DNA from: Clostridiales bacterium
GTDB taxonomy: Bacteria > Bacillota > Clostridia > Oscillospirales > Acutalibacteraceae
Reading direction: 5' to 3'
DNA: 37,951 bases
NCBI GenBank assembly: GCA_022800315.1
Contig: JAAWQC010000023.1
Location: forward strand, 1-37,951
Shown: in pieces, positions 16,058 to 23,492 of the stretch
How positions within the stretch are numbered: position 1 is the stretch's first letter
How the letters are laid out: every line of letters starts with the position of its first letter
The notes under the pieces: model-generated
Databases searched by the model: none
What the model saw: only the letters and a program-made list of their open reading frames with translations
Told to the model about the DNA's origin: nothing
Made by a program: the position numbers and the translations under genes

Positions 16058-17020
16058 TCAGCCCCGGGCCCGTATCTGGGCCATCGCATCGTCCATCGCC
16101 CGCTGCACCGCCAGTGTGGCGGCGGGCGGGACACTGTCGCTGAGCGTCCTCCCTTCGGTAAGCAGACGGTGAAACTCATCGATTTCATAATGAAACCCGT
16201 CGATTTCTTCAAAAAGTCGACGCTGCGGGGCTTCCCCGCTGCGACAGACGGTCATTTCCCGCGCCCCGAAAAAGGAAGGTACCTCAATATACCCGCCGTC
16301 TCCCATGATGCAGGCGCTTCGCGGCCCCACCACATCCGACCCGCAGGTCAGCTGAGCCACTGCCCCCCGGGGGAAGGTCAGGGTCATCGCCGCAAAGGCG
16401 TCCACCCCTGTGGGCGCGGAACGCCCCACCGCCGTCAAGGTCTGATAATCGTCCCCCAGCACGGCAAAGGCCATATGCAGGCAGTAAACCCCCAAATCCA
16501 GCAGGGCGCCGCCGCCCAGCTCCGCGCTGAAAATACGGCGGGACGGGTCGTAGGGCGCGGCGTCGGAAAAGTCCGCCTGAAAGCCAAGAATCGTCCCCAA
16601 TGATCCCTCCGCGCACAACCGGCCGATCTCCTGCCAGACCGGCAGCAGCCGGGTCCACATGGCCTCCATCAACAGCACCCGGCGCTCCCCTGCCAAAGAA
16701 AACAATTCCTCGGCCTCCCGTGCGTTCATGGCCAGCGGCTTTTCACACAGCACCGCCTTGCCCTGTTCCAGACACAGGCGGACGGCCGCCGCGTGCGCCG
16801 GATGAATGGTCGCCACATACACCGCGTCCACCCGGGGGTCCCGCGCCAGCGCCTCATAGCTGTCATACGACGCGGGAGCCCGCCACCGGGCGGCAAATTC
16901 TGCCGCTTTTTTCTTCTCACGTGAAGCGACCCCGATCAGACGGGCATCCCGCCGCCCGTCCAGCACTGCCGCCATACGGCCGGCGATGAAACCGCAGCCG
17001 ATGATTCCCCAGTGTATCAT
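16058..17020 (-). CDS. Gfo/Idh/MocA-family NAD(P)-dependent oxidoreductase
   Basis: The 320-residue enzyme has an N-terminal Rossmann fold (GIIGCGFIAGRMA at about 5-17), the EKP motif in VLCEKPLAMNA (about 93), and a C-terminal domain with GGGALLDLGVYCLH, which holds the Asp and His of the family active site. The closest characterised relatives by motif are dihydrodiol dehydrogenase or glucose-fructose-oxidoreductase-like enzymes, but the sugar or polyol substrate cannot be read. The ribosome site is GAGGGA, and the start is ATG. It lies between rnpB and the ABC-DUF1854 operon on the same strand and has no obvious functional link to either. Confidence 0.92.
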   Translation of the reverse strand: MIHWGIIGCGFIAGRMAAVLDGRRDARLIGVASREKKKAAEFAARWRAPASYDSYEALARDPRVDAVYVATIHPAHAAAVRLCLEQGKAVLCEKPLAMNAREAEELFSLAGERRVLLMEAMWTRLLPVWQEIGRLCAEGSLGTILGFQADFSDAAPYDPSRRIFSAELGGGALLDLGVYCLHMAFAVLGDDYQTLTAVGRSAPTGVDAFAAMTLTFPRGAVAQLTCGSDVVGPRSACIMGDGGYIEVPSFFGAREMTVCRSGEAPQRRLFEEIDGFHYEIDEFHRLLTEGRTLSDSVPPAATLAVQRAMDDAMAQIRARG

Positions 17021-17149
17021 AATCTTCCCTCTTTTCTATAACCGTGCCTGTCAAAAAGGGTATAGACAGCCCGGCGCCTCCACCCTCCGCTGTGCGATAG
17101 GATGGAAGCGCCGAATACAGTTCCCTAAATAACAGGCTTTTATCCGTAA

Positions 17150-17170
17150 GGAGACGGCGTCTGCGTCTCC
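17150..17170 (-). terminator. Hairpin after rnpB, weak terminator candidate
   Basis: GGAGACG at 17150-17156 pairs perfectly with CGTCTCC at 17164-17170 around a 7-base loop, 18 bases beyond the 3' end of the RNase P RNA. The U-tract is poor, so it may be a processing or transcript-end structure rather than an efficient terminator. Confidence 0.4.
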
Positions 17171-17187
17171 CCTGTTTATGAAGGAAT

Positions 17188-17527
17188 GAGCGGGCCTGTA
17201 AGCCGAGTTCTGTCGTGAACAGCCATCTATCTCGACCGTACGTTGCCGCACGGCTCAAGCCGCCCGTCGAAGCCCATCGGGCCGATGGATCGCTTCTGTC
17301 GGCGTTGCTTCGGATAGGGTTTGCAGGGCCGCATGGTCTCCCATGCGCCGGTGAGCTCTTACCTCGCCTTTCCACCCTTACCGCCGATAAACCGGCGGCG
17401 GTATATCTCTGTTGCACTTTCCCTGGGGTCACCCCCGGCGGCCGTTAGCCGTTATCCTGCCCTGTGAAGCTCGGACTTTCCTCATAACCGGCCCATCGGA
17501 CCGGTTACGCGGCTGCTCAGCCCGCTC
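17188..17527 (-). ncRNA. rnpB: RNase P RNA
   Basis: This is the catalytic RNA of RNase P, which matures tRNA 5' ends. On the minus strand it begins GAGCGGGC, which pairs with GCCCGCTC at the 3' end (17188-17195) to form P1. The conserved blocks GAGGAAAGTCCGAGCTTC near the 5' end, GGGAAAGTGCAACAGAGA in the middle, and ACAGAACTCGGCTTACAG near the 3' end (the P4-forming halves) are all present. The length of about 340 bases fits. A perfect sigma-A promoter lies directly upstream. Confidence 0.96.
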
Positions 17528-17538
17528 ATTTGTTCTAT

Positions 17539-17567
17539 ATTATACGAATCACTTTATGACTTGTCAA
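17539..17567 (-). promoter_or_regulatory. Sigma-A promoter of rnpB
   Basis: On the minus strand TTGACA (17562-17567), a 17-base spacer and TATAAT (17539-17544) give a full consensus promoter. Its predicted start lies within a few bases of the RNase P RNA 5' end. Confidence 0.93.
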
Positions 17568-17583
17568 TAAGATATTCGACATA

Positions 17584-18027
17584 TTACAGCAATTTTTTCA
17601 TCTTTTTGTGAGGGATAGGCCCGTCCATGTGTTCCTCACCCATAGGTTCGAATCCGAACTTTCGGTAAAATCCCATGGCGCGGCACTGGGCATCCAGCTC
17701 GATAGCCGCGGCGCCCTTTTCCCCCGCCCGTTCGATCAGCAGGGACAGCATCCGCGCCCCCAGCCCCTGTCCGCGGTAAGACTTGCGCACTGCCACCCGG
17801 CCGATGCCGTAGGTGCCGTCCCCTATCATAAACAAACGCCCCGTAGCCGCCGGAAGCTCCCCGTCGTATAAAACCAGATGGTCCGACAGGGGGTCCAGGC
17901 CGTCCAGCTCCATGTCGACAGTATAGCCCTGTTCCCGGCAGAAAACGTCGATCCGCACGTCGAACGCATCCTGCAGGTCTTCCCCCGGTACCAGCCAGCG
18001 CTCCCGAAGCCCATCCATTTTATCCAT
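17584..18027 (-). CDS. GNAT-family N-acetyltransferase
   Basis: The 147-residue protein is of the GNAT acetyl-CoA-dependent transferase family. The core includes RIDVFCREQGY (about 27-37), the beta4 strand GIGRVAVRKSYRGQGLGARM with the acetyl-CoA loop RGQGLG (about 82-88), and the C-terminal AMGFYRKFGFEPMGEEHMDG. The overall pattern resembles ElaA-like acetyltransferases. The start ATG has GAAGGGG seven bases upstream. It stands alone between rnpB and the tRNA gene, so the context gives no hint of substrate. Confidence 0.9.
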   Translation of the reverse strand: MDKMDGLRERWLVPGEDLQDAFDVRIDVFCREQGYTVDMELDGLDPLSDHLVLYDGELPAATGRLFMIGDGTYGIGRVAVRKSYRGQGLGARMLSLLIERAGEKGAAAIELDAQCRAMGFYRKFGFEPMGEEHMDGPIPHKKMKKLL

Positions 18028-18129
18028 TCCCCTACCCCTTCAATCCCACGAAATGATTTTTCTGTATATCTTACCACAATCCCTCTTTTCATAAAAGAAT
18101 GACTTTGCCGAACATTGGAAAACTTTGCC

Positions 18130-18158
18130 TTGACATTGCCGTATGTATTGGATATAAT
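18130..18158 (+). promoter_or_regulatory. Sigma-A promoter of tRNA-Lys
   Basis: TTGACA (18130-18135), a 17-base spacer and TATAAT (18153-18158) give a full consensus promoter 24 bases before the mature tRNA. Confidence 0.93.
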
Positions 18159-18182
18159 ATCAAAGCGCGTTAAGTGACCTAT

Positions 18183-18258
18183 GAGCCATTAGCTCAGCTG
18201 GCAGAGCATTTGACTTTTAATCAAAGGGTCCGGGGTTCGAATCCCCGATGGCTCACCA
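18183..18258 (+). tRNA. tRNA-Lys (anticodon TTT)
   Basis: The cloverleaf is complete. Acceptor GAGCCAT pairs with ATGGCTC; the D arm is AGCTCAGCTGGCAGAGCA; the anticodon stem TTTGA/TCAAA encloses loop CTTTTAA with anticodon TTT; the T arm is CGGGGTTCGAATCCCCG. Discriminator A and an encoded CCA end the gene. It is a single tRNA with its own promoter and terminator. Confidence 0.98.
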
Positions 18259-18271
18259 ACCGCGCAAGGAC

Positions 18272-18312
18272 GGGGCCGGCTTCCGGAAGGGAGCCGGCCC
18301 CGTTGCTTTATT
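18272..18312 (+). terminator. Terminator of tRNA-Lys
   Basis: GGGGCCGGCT (18272-18281) pairs perfectly with AGCCGGCCCC (18292-18301), followed by the moderately T-rich GTTGCTTTATT. Confidence 0.75.
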
Positions 18313-18435
18313 CCCCCGTTTCCCCATCCCGCAGGCAGAACAATATCCGGCGGATGCATACAGGCGTCCGCCCCACCTAATAGGGAGGTCGCTATTATAT
18401 GCGAATACGCACGATCGTTTATTACCGATACTCAC

Positions 18436-18471
18436 AAAAAGACCCCGGGGCTTTCGCCCCGGGGTCTTTTT
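18436..18471. terminator. Bidirectional terminator at the end of degV
   Basis: GACCCCGGGGC (18441-18451) pairs perfectly with GCCCCGGGGTC (18456-18466), flanked by AAAAA on the left and TTTTT on the right. It lies 8 bases after the DegV stop codon and also blocks any read-through from the tRNA side. Confidence 0.92.
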
Positions 18472-18478
18472 CCACGAC

Positions 18479-19318
18479 TTAATCCGCAAAAAAGGCCACG
18501 CCGGTACAACCCGGTCCCGCGTGGGTCCCTACCACTGGGCCGATTCCGCTCAGTCGGGTATCGGTCAGTCCCAGCCGCTCGGTCGCCAGCTCACAGAGCG
18601 TCTGCACCAGGTCGGGGGCATCGGAATGTCCAAAAATACAGGGTACGTCGCCTTTCAGCCCCGCCTGTTCGGCATACTCGACCACCTTTTCCAGGGCCGC
18701 CGCCTGGCCGCGCACCTTGTCGATGTTGATGACCTTACCGTCCTCGATGGCAATGATGGGTTTGATCCCCAGCAGGGAACCGGCCATGGCCGCCGCGCCG
18801 GACAACCGCCCGCCCATCCGCAGGTATTTCAGGTCGGATACCAGCGCGTACAGACGAGCCTTGGGCCGCAGCTCCTCCAGCTTCTCCGCGATCTGACGCG
18901 CGGAAGCCCCCTGCTCCCGAAGGGCCACCGCCTGCCGGACGAACAGCGCCAGGCCGAAGGTGACGTTACAGGTATCCACCACGTAAATCGCCGCCCCGTC
19001 GAAACTTTCACGGGCGATGCAGGCCGAATGATAGGTACCGCTGAGTTCCTTGGAAATGGGGACGATTACGATCTCGTCCCCCGCCGCCACATAGGGCGCC
19101 AGCTTCTCCTCAAAATCGGCCGGCGAAATCTGCGTGGTTTTGGGCAGCGAGCTAGCCGCCCGGATTTTCGTATAAAACTCGTCACGGGTCAGGTTGACCC
19201 CCTCGAGATATTCCTCGTCGCCAAAGCTGACCCGCAGGGGCAGAATGTCGATTCCCAGCGCCTCCTGTTCGGAAAGCTCGATATCACAGGAACCGTCGGT
19301 GATAATTCTGACCGCCAT
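18479..19318 (-). CDS. DegV/FakB-family fatty-acid-binding protein
   Basis: The 279-residue DegV protein starts MAVRIITDGSCDIELSEQE. Motifs TTQISPADFEEKL and ELSGTYHSACIA (the Ser-Gly-Thr loop near about residue 95) and the C-terminal GPVVGTHAGPG are family hallmarks. Known DegV/FakB proteins bind a fatty acid so that FakA kinase can phosphorylate it for phospholipid synthesis. No fakA is in the window. The ATG at 19318 is chosen because AAGGAGG lies eight bases upstream. A consensus promoter and a FabT-like palindrome lie between 19339 and 19391, which supports control by membrane-lipid supply. It is a single-gene unit with its own terminator. Confidence 0.94.
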   Translation of the reverse strand: MAVRIITDGSCDIELSEQEALGIDILPLRVSFGDEEYLEGVNLTRDEFYTKIRAASSLPKTTQISPADFEEKLAPYVAAGDEIVIVPISKELSGTYHSACIARESFDGAAIYVVDTCNVTFGLALFVRQAVALREQGASARQIAEKLEELRPKARLYALVSDLKYLRMGGRLSGAAAMAGSLLGIKPIIAIEDGKVINIDKVRGQAAALEKVVEYAEQAGLKGDVPCIFGHSDAPDLVQTLCELATERLGLTDTRLSGIGPVVGTHAGPGCTGVAFFAD

Positions 19319-19338
19319 CCGATGTGCCTCCTTCAATT

Positions 19339-19355
19339 AATTTGATTATCAAACT
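19339..19355. promoter_or_regulatory. FabT-like operator palindrome
   Basis: The 13-base perfect palindrome TTTGATTATCAAA (19341-19353), with flanks giving AATTTGATTATCAAACT, differs at one defined position from the streptococcal FabT box ANTTTGATTATCAAATT as I recall it. It sits just downstream of the -10 box, over the predicted transcription start of degV, where a MarR-type repressor would block transcription. Confidence 0.65.
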
Positions 19356-19362
19356 ATTCGAG

Positions 19363-19391
19363 AGTATAGCACCAACCGCGGTATTTGTCAA
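19363..19391 (-). promoter_or_regulatory. Sigma-A promoter of degV
   Basis: On the minus strand TTGACA (19386-19391), a 17-base spacer and TATACT (19363-19368). Transcription would start near 19357, inside or beside the FabT-like palindrome. Confidence 0.88.
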
Positions 19392-19536
19392 CAGGGGGCT
19401 CTTTCCCTCCCTCAAATTCGGAGAAGCGATGCGGGCGGCTATTCGACGTATTCCTTGCTTCGGGTAAGCAGGTATGATAATCTTAACATAATAAGCCGGT
19501 CAATAAGCAAATAAGGGAATACAGGGGTAACGGCAT

Positions 19537-19905
19537 ATGGAGTTAAAAGAAAGAGCACACAAATTGATGCAACAGATACCCGCCGTCTTTTTAGCGTTCA
19601 AAGATGAAGATACCCCTGTTCTGGCAAAGGTGATGGCCAGTATTACCTTATGCTATGCTCTTTCGCCTATTGATTTGATACCGGACTTTATACCTGTACT
19701 CGGCTATTTGGATGATGTCATCCTGTTGCCCGCCTTGTTGGCACTCACCATTCGTTTAATACCGAAAGAGGTATGGGAACGAAACCGCAGGGCATCCGCC
19801 GATATGTGGAAAGGCGGAAAACCCAAGAGATGGTATTACGCCCTCCCGATCATAGCCGTTTGGCTATTGACATTATGGCTGATAATCCGAACTATCTGGT
19901 TTTGA
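19537..19905 (+). CDS. YkvA family (DUF1232) small membrane protein
   Basis: This 122-residue protein contains the DUF1232 signature LCYALSPIDLIPDFIPVLGYLDDV (residues about 45-68; key residues SPIDLIPD and DD), followed by a hydrophobic stretch and a C-terminal membrane helix (about 100-120). The family function is unknown. AGGGG lies nine bases before the ATG. It is isolated, divergent from degV and convergent with the sugar transporter, with a terminator after it. Confidence 0.9.
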   Translation: MELKERAHKLMQQIPAVFLAFKDEDTPVLAKVMASITLCYALSPIDLIPDFIPVLGYLDDVILLPALLALTIRLIPKEVWERNRRASADMWKGGKPKRWYYALPIIAVWLLTLWLIIRTIWF

Positions 19906-19972
19906 GCGGCAGAACCGCCCTCATTCTCAATCGGCGTATCCGCTTCCCGGCTCCCTGGACGGTGATACAAGC

Positions 19973-20002
19973 AAAGCCGCGGCATTCAAATGCCGCGGCT
20001 TT
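19973..20002. terminator. Terminator between the YkvA gene and the sugar ABC transporter
   Basis: AAAGCCGCGGCA (19973-19984) pairs perfectly with TGCCGCGGCTTT (19991-20002) around a 6-base loop. It lies 9 bases after the stop of the minus-strand permease and about 70 bases after the YkvA gene. The A and T ends lie within the stem, so it may act in either direction. Confidence 0.7.
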
Positions 20003-20011
20003 GTGCTCCGG

Positions 20012-20860
20012 TCAGCCCTTGATAGCGCCGGCCGTCAGACCCCTGATGATATTTTTCTGCAAAAAGATATACACGATCAGGACAGGGATAACGATGAGGG
20101 TGACCACGGCGCACATCATACCGTAATCGGTGCCGAACTGGGAGCTGACCTCGTTGAGGAAACGGGTGATGGCCCAGGTTTTCGGGCTTCGCAGGAAAAA
20201 CAGCTGGGTAAACAGGTCGTTGTACGACCAGAGAAAGGCGAAGATGGCCACCGTGGCGAAAGCGGGCCGGCAGATGGGCACGATCACCTTGTAGAATACC
20301 TGAATAACATTACAGCCCTCCAAAAAGGCTGATTCCTCCAGATCCACCGGCAGCCCGCGGATATATCCCATCAGGATCACGATGGCAAAGGCCAGATTGC
20401 CCGCCGTCTGCGGCAGAATCACACCGAGAGGATTGTCCACCACATGGATGGATGACATCATCTGGAAAACCGGGATGATGGTGGAGAAGACAGGGAACAT
20501 CAGACTGGCGATAATCAGGGCATCCAGTGCCTTGCGTCCGCGGAAGCGGTAGCGGGTCATGGCGAAAGCGGCCATACCCGCGAACAGCATCACCAGAATG
20601 GTTACCGAACCGGAAATGATCACGCTGTTCAAGTAGGCCATCCCCACCGACTGCGGCGGGCGGGTGAAGGTCTTGATATAGTTGTCCAGTGTGGGTTCGA
20701 ATAGCAGGGAAAACGCGTTGGTCTGGATGATGTCCCGATTCTTAAAGGAGTTGATGACCACCCAGAGAAAGGGCAAAACGGTGGTCAGGCTCCACAGAAT
20801 CAGAAAAGCGTAGATCAATATCTGGGACACGCGGAAACGTTTGCGGCGTATGGCAGCCAT
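20012..20860 (-). CDS. Carbohydrate ABC importer permease, MalG/UgpE type
   Basis: This 282-residue inner-membrane permease has six helices. The first is LIYAFLILWSLTTVLPFLWVV (about 14-33), and the cytoplasmic EAA loop that contacts the ATPase is ESAFLEGCNVIQVFYKVIVPIC (about residues 177-198; key EExA-like ES-AF-EGC and final P). RRKRF at the N terminus fits the positive-inside rule. It is the distal gene of a binding protein-permease-permease operon. Substrate unknown, probably an oligosaccharide. Confidence 0.93.
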   Translation of the reverse strand: MAAIRRKRFRVSQILIYAFLILWSLTTVLPFLWVVINSFKNRDIIQTNAFSLLFEPTLDNYIKTFTRPPQSVGMAYLNSVIISGSVTILVMLFAGMAAFAMTRYRFRGRKALDALIIASLMFPVFSTIIPVFQMMSSIHVVDNPLGVILPQTAGNLAFAIVILMGYIRGLPVDLEESAFLEGCNVIQVFYKVIVPICRPAFATVAIFAFLWSYNDLFTQLFFLRSPKTWAITRFLNEVSSQFGTDYGMMCAVVTLIVIPVLIVYIFLQKNIIRGLTAGAIKG

Positions 20861-20950
20861 GGTACGGCACTCCTTTACCAGCAGATTGACGCCCGGTCGG
20901 CGGCGGATTGGTTACTAGACCGGTTCCCGCCCGCGTTCCGTGGGGCGCCC

Positions 20951-21832
20951 TCAATAGTCCTTTTCCTTGAAAATCAGCTTGCTGACCTGGGACAGCAGGA
21001 TACCCAGCACCACGATGAATACGGCGATGGCCGCCGCGTAGTCCACGTTGCTTTTTTCAAAGGTCTGGTAATACATATACGTGCCGGTCAGATAGGCGTC
21101 GGAGAAATAGGGCGGGAACATAACCCACGGCATGTCGAACACCTTGAGGGCGCCGGTGATAGACAGGGTCAGGCAGGTGATCAACACGTTGCGCAGGAGG
21201 GGCAGGGTGATATACCGCACCTGTTTGAGACCGGTGGCGCCATCGATCTCCGCCGCCTCCTTGACATCCTCGGAGACATTGTTGAGACCGGTCACCAAAA
21301 TGACAAAATAGAAGCCCACATACTGCCACACCACGGGAAAAGCCATGGTCAGAAAGGTAAACTGCTCACGGAAAATGATGGTTTCGCCGCCCAGCGATTC
21401 GATGATCTGATTGATGGGACCACGGGTCATCAACAGCAGATTGAACAGCAGACCGAGGGCGGTGGCGGACACCACGATGGGAAAGAAAAACAGGGTGCGG
21501 AATACCTGTGAACCGCGCCGGATGGAATCCACCAGCAGGGCGAGCACCAGCGCGATGCCCACCTGGAACACCACCGTGCACACCATAAGCAGCAGGGTAT
21601 TTTTGATGGCGGTCATCATGTTGGGATCGGTGGTGGACAGGCCAGGGATAATCTTCAGGTAGTTTTCAAACCCGATATAATCCCCCGCCGGCGCCCCCAG
21701 CTGGGTGATATTGAAAAAGGAATTGACTATGTTTTGAAAAAAGGGATAGTACAGGAATATCAGCATGAAGACAAAGGCCGGCGCCAGGAATAGGATAGCC
21801 GGCCATTTCTTTTTATAAATCATGGGTCCCAC
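20951..21832 (-). CDS. Carbohydrate ABC importer permease, MalF/UgpA type
   Basis: This 293-residue permease has six membrane segments. The N-terminal KKWPAILFLAPAFVFMLIF is typical of UgpA-type subunits, and the EAA loop reads EDVKEAAEIDGATGLKQ (about residues 192-208). A GTG start at 21832 is supported by GGAGG seven bases upstream; the ATG three codons later lies too far from it. It follows the lipoprotein gene by 90 bases and precedes the second permease by 90 bases. No ATPase is encoded nearby, so a shared MsmX-type ATPase is likely. Confidence 0.93.
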   Translation of the reverse strand: MGPMIYKKKWPAILFLAPAFVFMLIFLYYPFFQNIVNSFFNITQLGAPAGDYIGFENYLKIIPGLSTTDPNMMTAIKNTLLLMVCTVVFQVGIALVLALLVDSIRRGSQVFRTLFFFPIVVSATALGLLFNLLLMTRGPINQIIESLGGETIIFREQFTFLTMAFPVVWQYVGFYFVILVTGLNNVSEDVKEAAEIDGATGLKQVRYITLPLLRNVLITCLTLSITGALKVFDMPWVMFPPYFSDAYLTGTYMYYQTFEKSNVDYAAAIAVFIVVLGILLSQVSKLIFKEKDY

Positions 21833-21922
21833 AGGCGTTCCTCCCGCTCCTCAAAATCGGAAGGCGGGGAGACGGAACCGGTGTTCCGTCTCCCGCGCTT
21901 TCCTTCAGCCCGATCACTGGGG

Positions 21923-23215
21923 TCAGGTCTTGTTGTGCTCTACCATTTCCTTCAAAACATCCGCCGGGGTACGTTTGCCGGTGGCCAGCGCCGTCGCGTT
22001 CTGCAGGTAAATCTCGAACGCTGATTTCTCCATGATGTCCTGAGGGGTCATGGGGGTGGCCGGCGCGTCTTTCAGCAGCTGGATGAACTGGCGGTTCACA
22101 TTGTCCAGGGCGGATTCGTCCGCCACTGCTCCGTCGGAAGCGGCAAACCCGCCTGCCGCCTCCACATATTTGGCGATGGCCTCGTCGGTGGTATTGTATT
22201 TGATGAAATCGATGGCCGCGGCCCGCTTCTTTTCATCGTTCCAGCACTTTCTGGTGATATACCAGCCGGAGGAGAAACCGGAGATGATGGTTCCCGGTTC
22301 ATTCTCCGACGTGGTATAGGACGGGAAGGCCACCACCTTGATGTCCTTCTGGGTCACCTGCGCGCCGCTGGTATCGTCGGCGGGTACGCTGAACCAGGAA
22401 CCGTCCAGATACATGGCCGCGCTGCCGTTGAGAAAGTAGGTGCGGCTGTCTTCATTGCTCATGGAGGCGGTGTCTGTCGGGAAAGCGCCCGCGTCGTACA
22501 GCACTTTCAGCAGGCCCAGCCCCTCCACCCAGGACTGAGGGAGCTCCTCCATGGTTTTGGGGTTGTGGTTCATGGCCTCGGCGCCGCCGATCGCCAGGAT
22601 GGTGTGGTCAAAGTAGTAGTGAGGTTCACCGCCCAGCGAAACGGACATTGGTATTTTGCCGGCCGCCTTGAATTTTTGGATGGCATCCATCAGGGAGGCC
22701 CAGTCGGTGGGCAGGTTCGCGCCCACCTCGTCGAACAGCTTCTGATTGCAGAACAGGGCCTCTGCGAATCCTTTGATGGGCAGGGAAACCGGCTTGCCTT
22801 CGCCGTTGAGGTTGTTGTCCACTGTGAGCACCGACTCCCGGATGTTCTTGCCGTACTCGGGATCCTCCGCCTGGATGGTGGGGACATCCACCAGCTTGTC
22901 CCACAGGGGCTGGACCACCGTGCCGTTGAAGAAAAACAGCACGTCCGGCTCCGCACCGGTGCTGAAGTCCGCGATGACGCGGGATTTCCAGACGTTGTCC
23001 GCCTTGGCCGAGTCGTTGGTAATATCGTTGCCCGTCTCAGCCTTCCAGTCGTTGATCATGGTGGTAAACAGACCAGCCGCCGGGTCGTCGCCGCCGAACT
23101 GGGTCACCACCTTCAGGCTGACCTTGCCCTCGCCCCCCTTGTCCCCGCTGGAACAGCCGGTGAGGCAGCAAAGGCACAGCAGCGCCGCGGTCGCCATTGC
23201 CAGTATCCGTTTCAT
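21923..23215 (-). CDS. Carbohydrate ABC importer solute-binding lipoprotein
   Basis: The 430-residue product starts MKRILAMATAALLCLCCLTGCSS in parts: basic KR, a hydrophobic core, then the lipobox LTGC at about residue 20. It is thus anchored outside the membrane. The body has features of family-1 solute-binding proteins (NDWKAETGNDI, SLPIKGFAEALFCN, GSAAMYLDGSWF, and SGWYITRKC near the C terminus). The start is set at 23215, where GAGGAGG lies 11 bases upstream; a longer frame begins nine codons earlier. It is the first gene of the importer operon. It probably binds an oligosaccharide; the specific sugar is not predictable. Confidence 0.92.
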   Translation of the reverse strand: MKRILAMATAALLCLCCLTGCSSGDKGGEGKVSLKVVTQFGGDDPAAGLFTTMINDWKAETGNDITNDSAKADNVWKSRVIADFSTGAEPDVLFFFNGTVVQPLWDKLVDVPTIQAEDPEYGKNIRESVLTVDNNLNGEGKPVSLPIKGFAEALFCNQKLFDEVGANLPTDWASLMDAIQKFKAAGKIPMSVSLGGEPHYYFDHTILAIGGAEAMNHNPKTMEELPQSWVEGLGLLKVLYDAGAFPTDTASMSNEDSRTYFLNGSAAMYLDGSWFSVPADDTSGAQVTQKDIKVVAFPSYTTSENEPGTIISGFSSGWYITRKCWNDEKKRAAAIDFIKYNTTDEAIAKYVEAAGGFAASDGAVADESALDNVNRQFIQLLKDAPATPMTPQDIMEKSAFEIYLQNATALATGKRTPADVLKEMVEHNKT

Positions 23216-23404
23216 CTGTATAGGTACCTCCTCGTATTCCATTTCAAACGATTGTCGGCAACAGTATGCCCGTTAACGAAAGGGAATATGCGCGGCGGCG
23301 CCTCCAAATGAACCGCGTAAAAATCGTGTGATCTATGAATAAAACACGGATTTTGGATACAAATTGTTCAGAAACGTGCTGTAAACTATTTCCTGTTGTG
23401 TTCC

Positions 23405-23434
23405 GCTCCCTGCGGCAGTCGTTCGCAGGGGAGC
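23405..23434. repeat. Hairpin in the leader region of the Dlt-like operon
   Basis: GCTCCCTGCG (23405-23414) pairs with CGCAGGGGAGC (23424-23434), with one extra G bulged, around a 9-base loop. No U-tract follows, so it is not a classical terminator. It lies about 60 bases before the ligase start codon and could affect either divergent transcript. Confidence 0.5.
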
Positions 23435-23458
23435 AATAACGCTTACGCCGAAATCTGA

Positions 23459-23477
23459 CGGCCGCTTGACGCGGCCG
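23459..23477. repeat. GC-rich hairpin just before the Dlt-like ligase start
   Basis: CGGCCGC (23459-23465) pairs with GCGGCCG (23471-23477) around TTGAC. The stem ends 15 bases before the ATG, directly next to the purine-rich GGGAAAGAG that would be the ribosome site, so it could limit translation initiation. Confidence 0.45.
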
Positions 23478-23492
23478 GGAAAGAGAACAGCC

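Noticed and set aside
17040-17075. Promoter for the oxidoreductase from a TTGACA on the minus strand
   Set aside because: The only TA-rich hexamer downstream lies about eight bases away, too close for a sigma-A promoter.
23243-23492. T-box or other riboswitch before the adenylating ligase
   Set aside because: The leader has hairpins but no T-box sequence (AGGGTGGNACCGCG-like) and no recognisable aptamer core.
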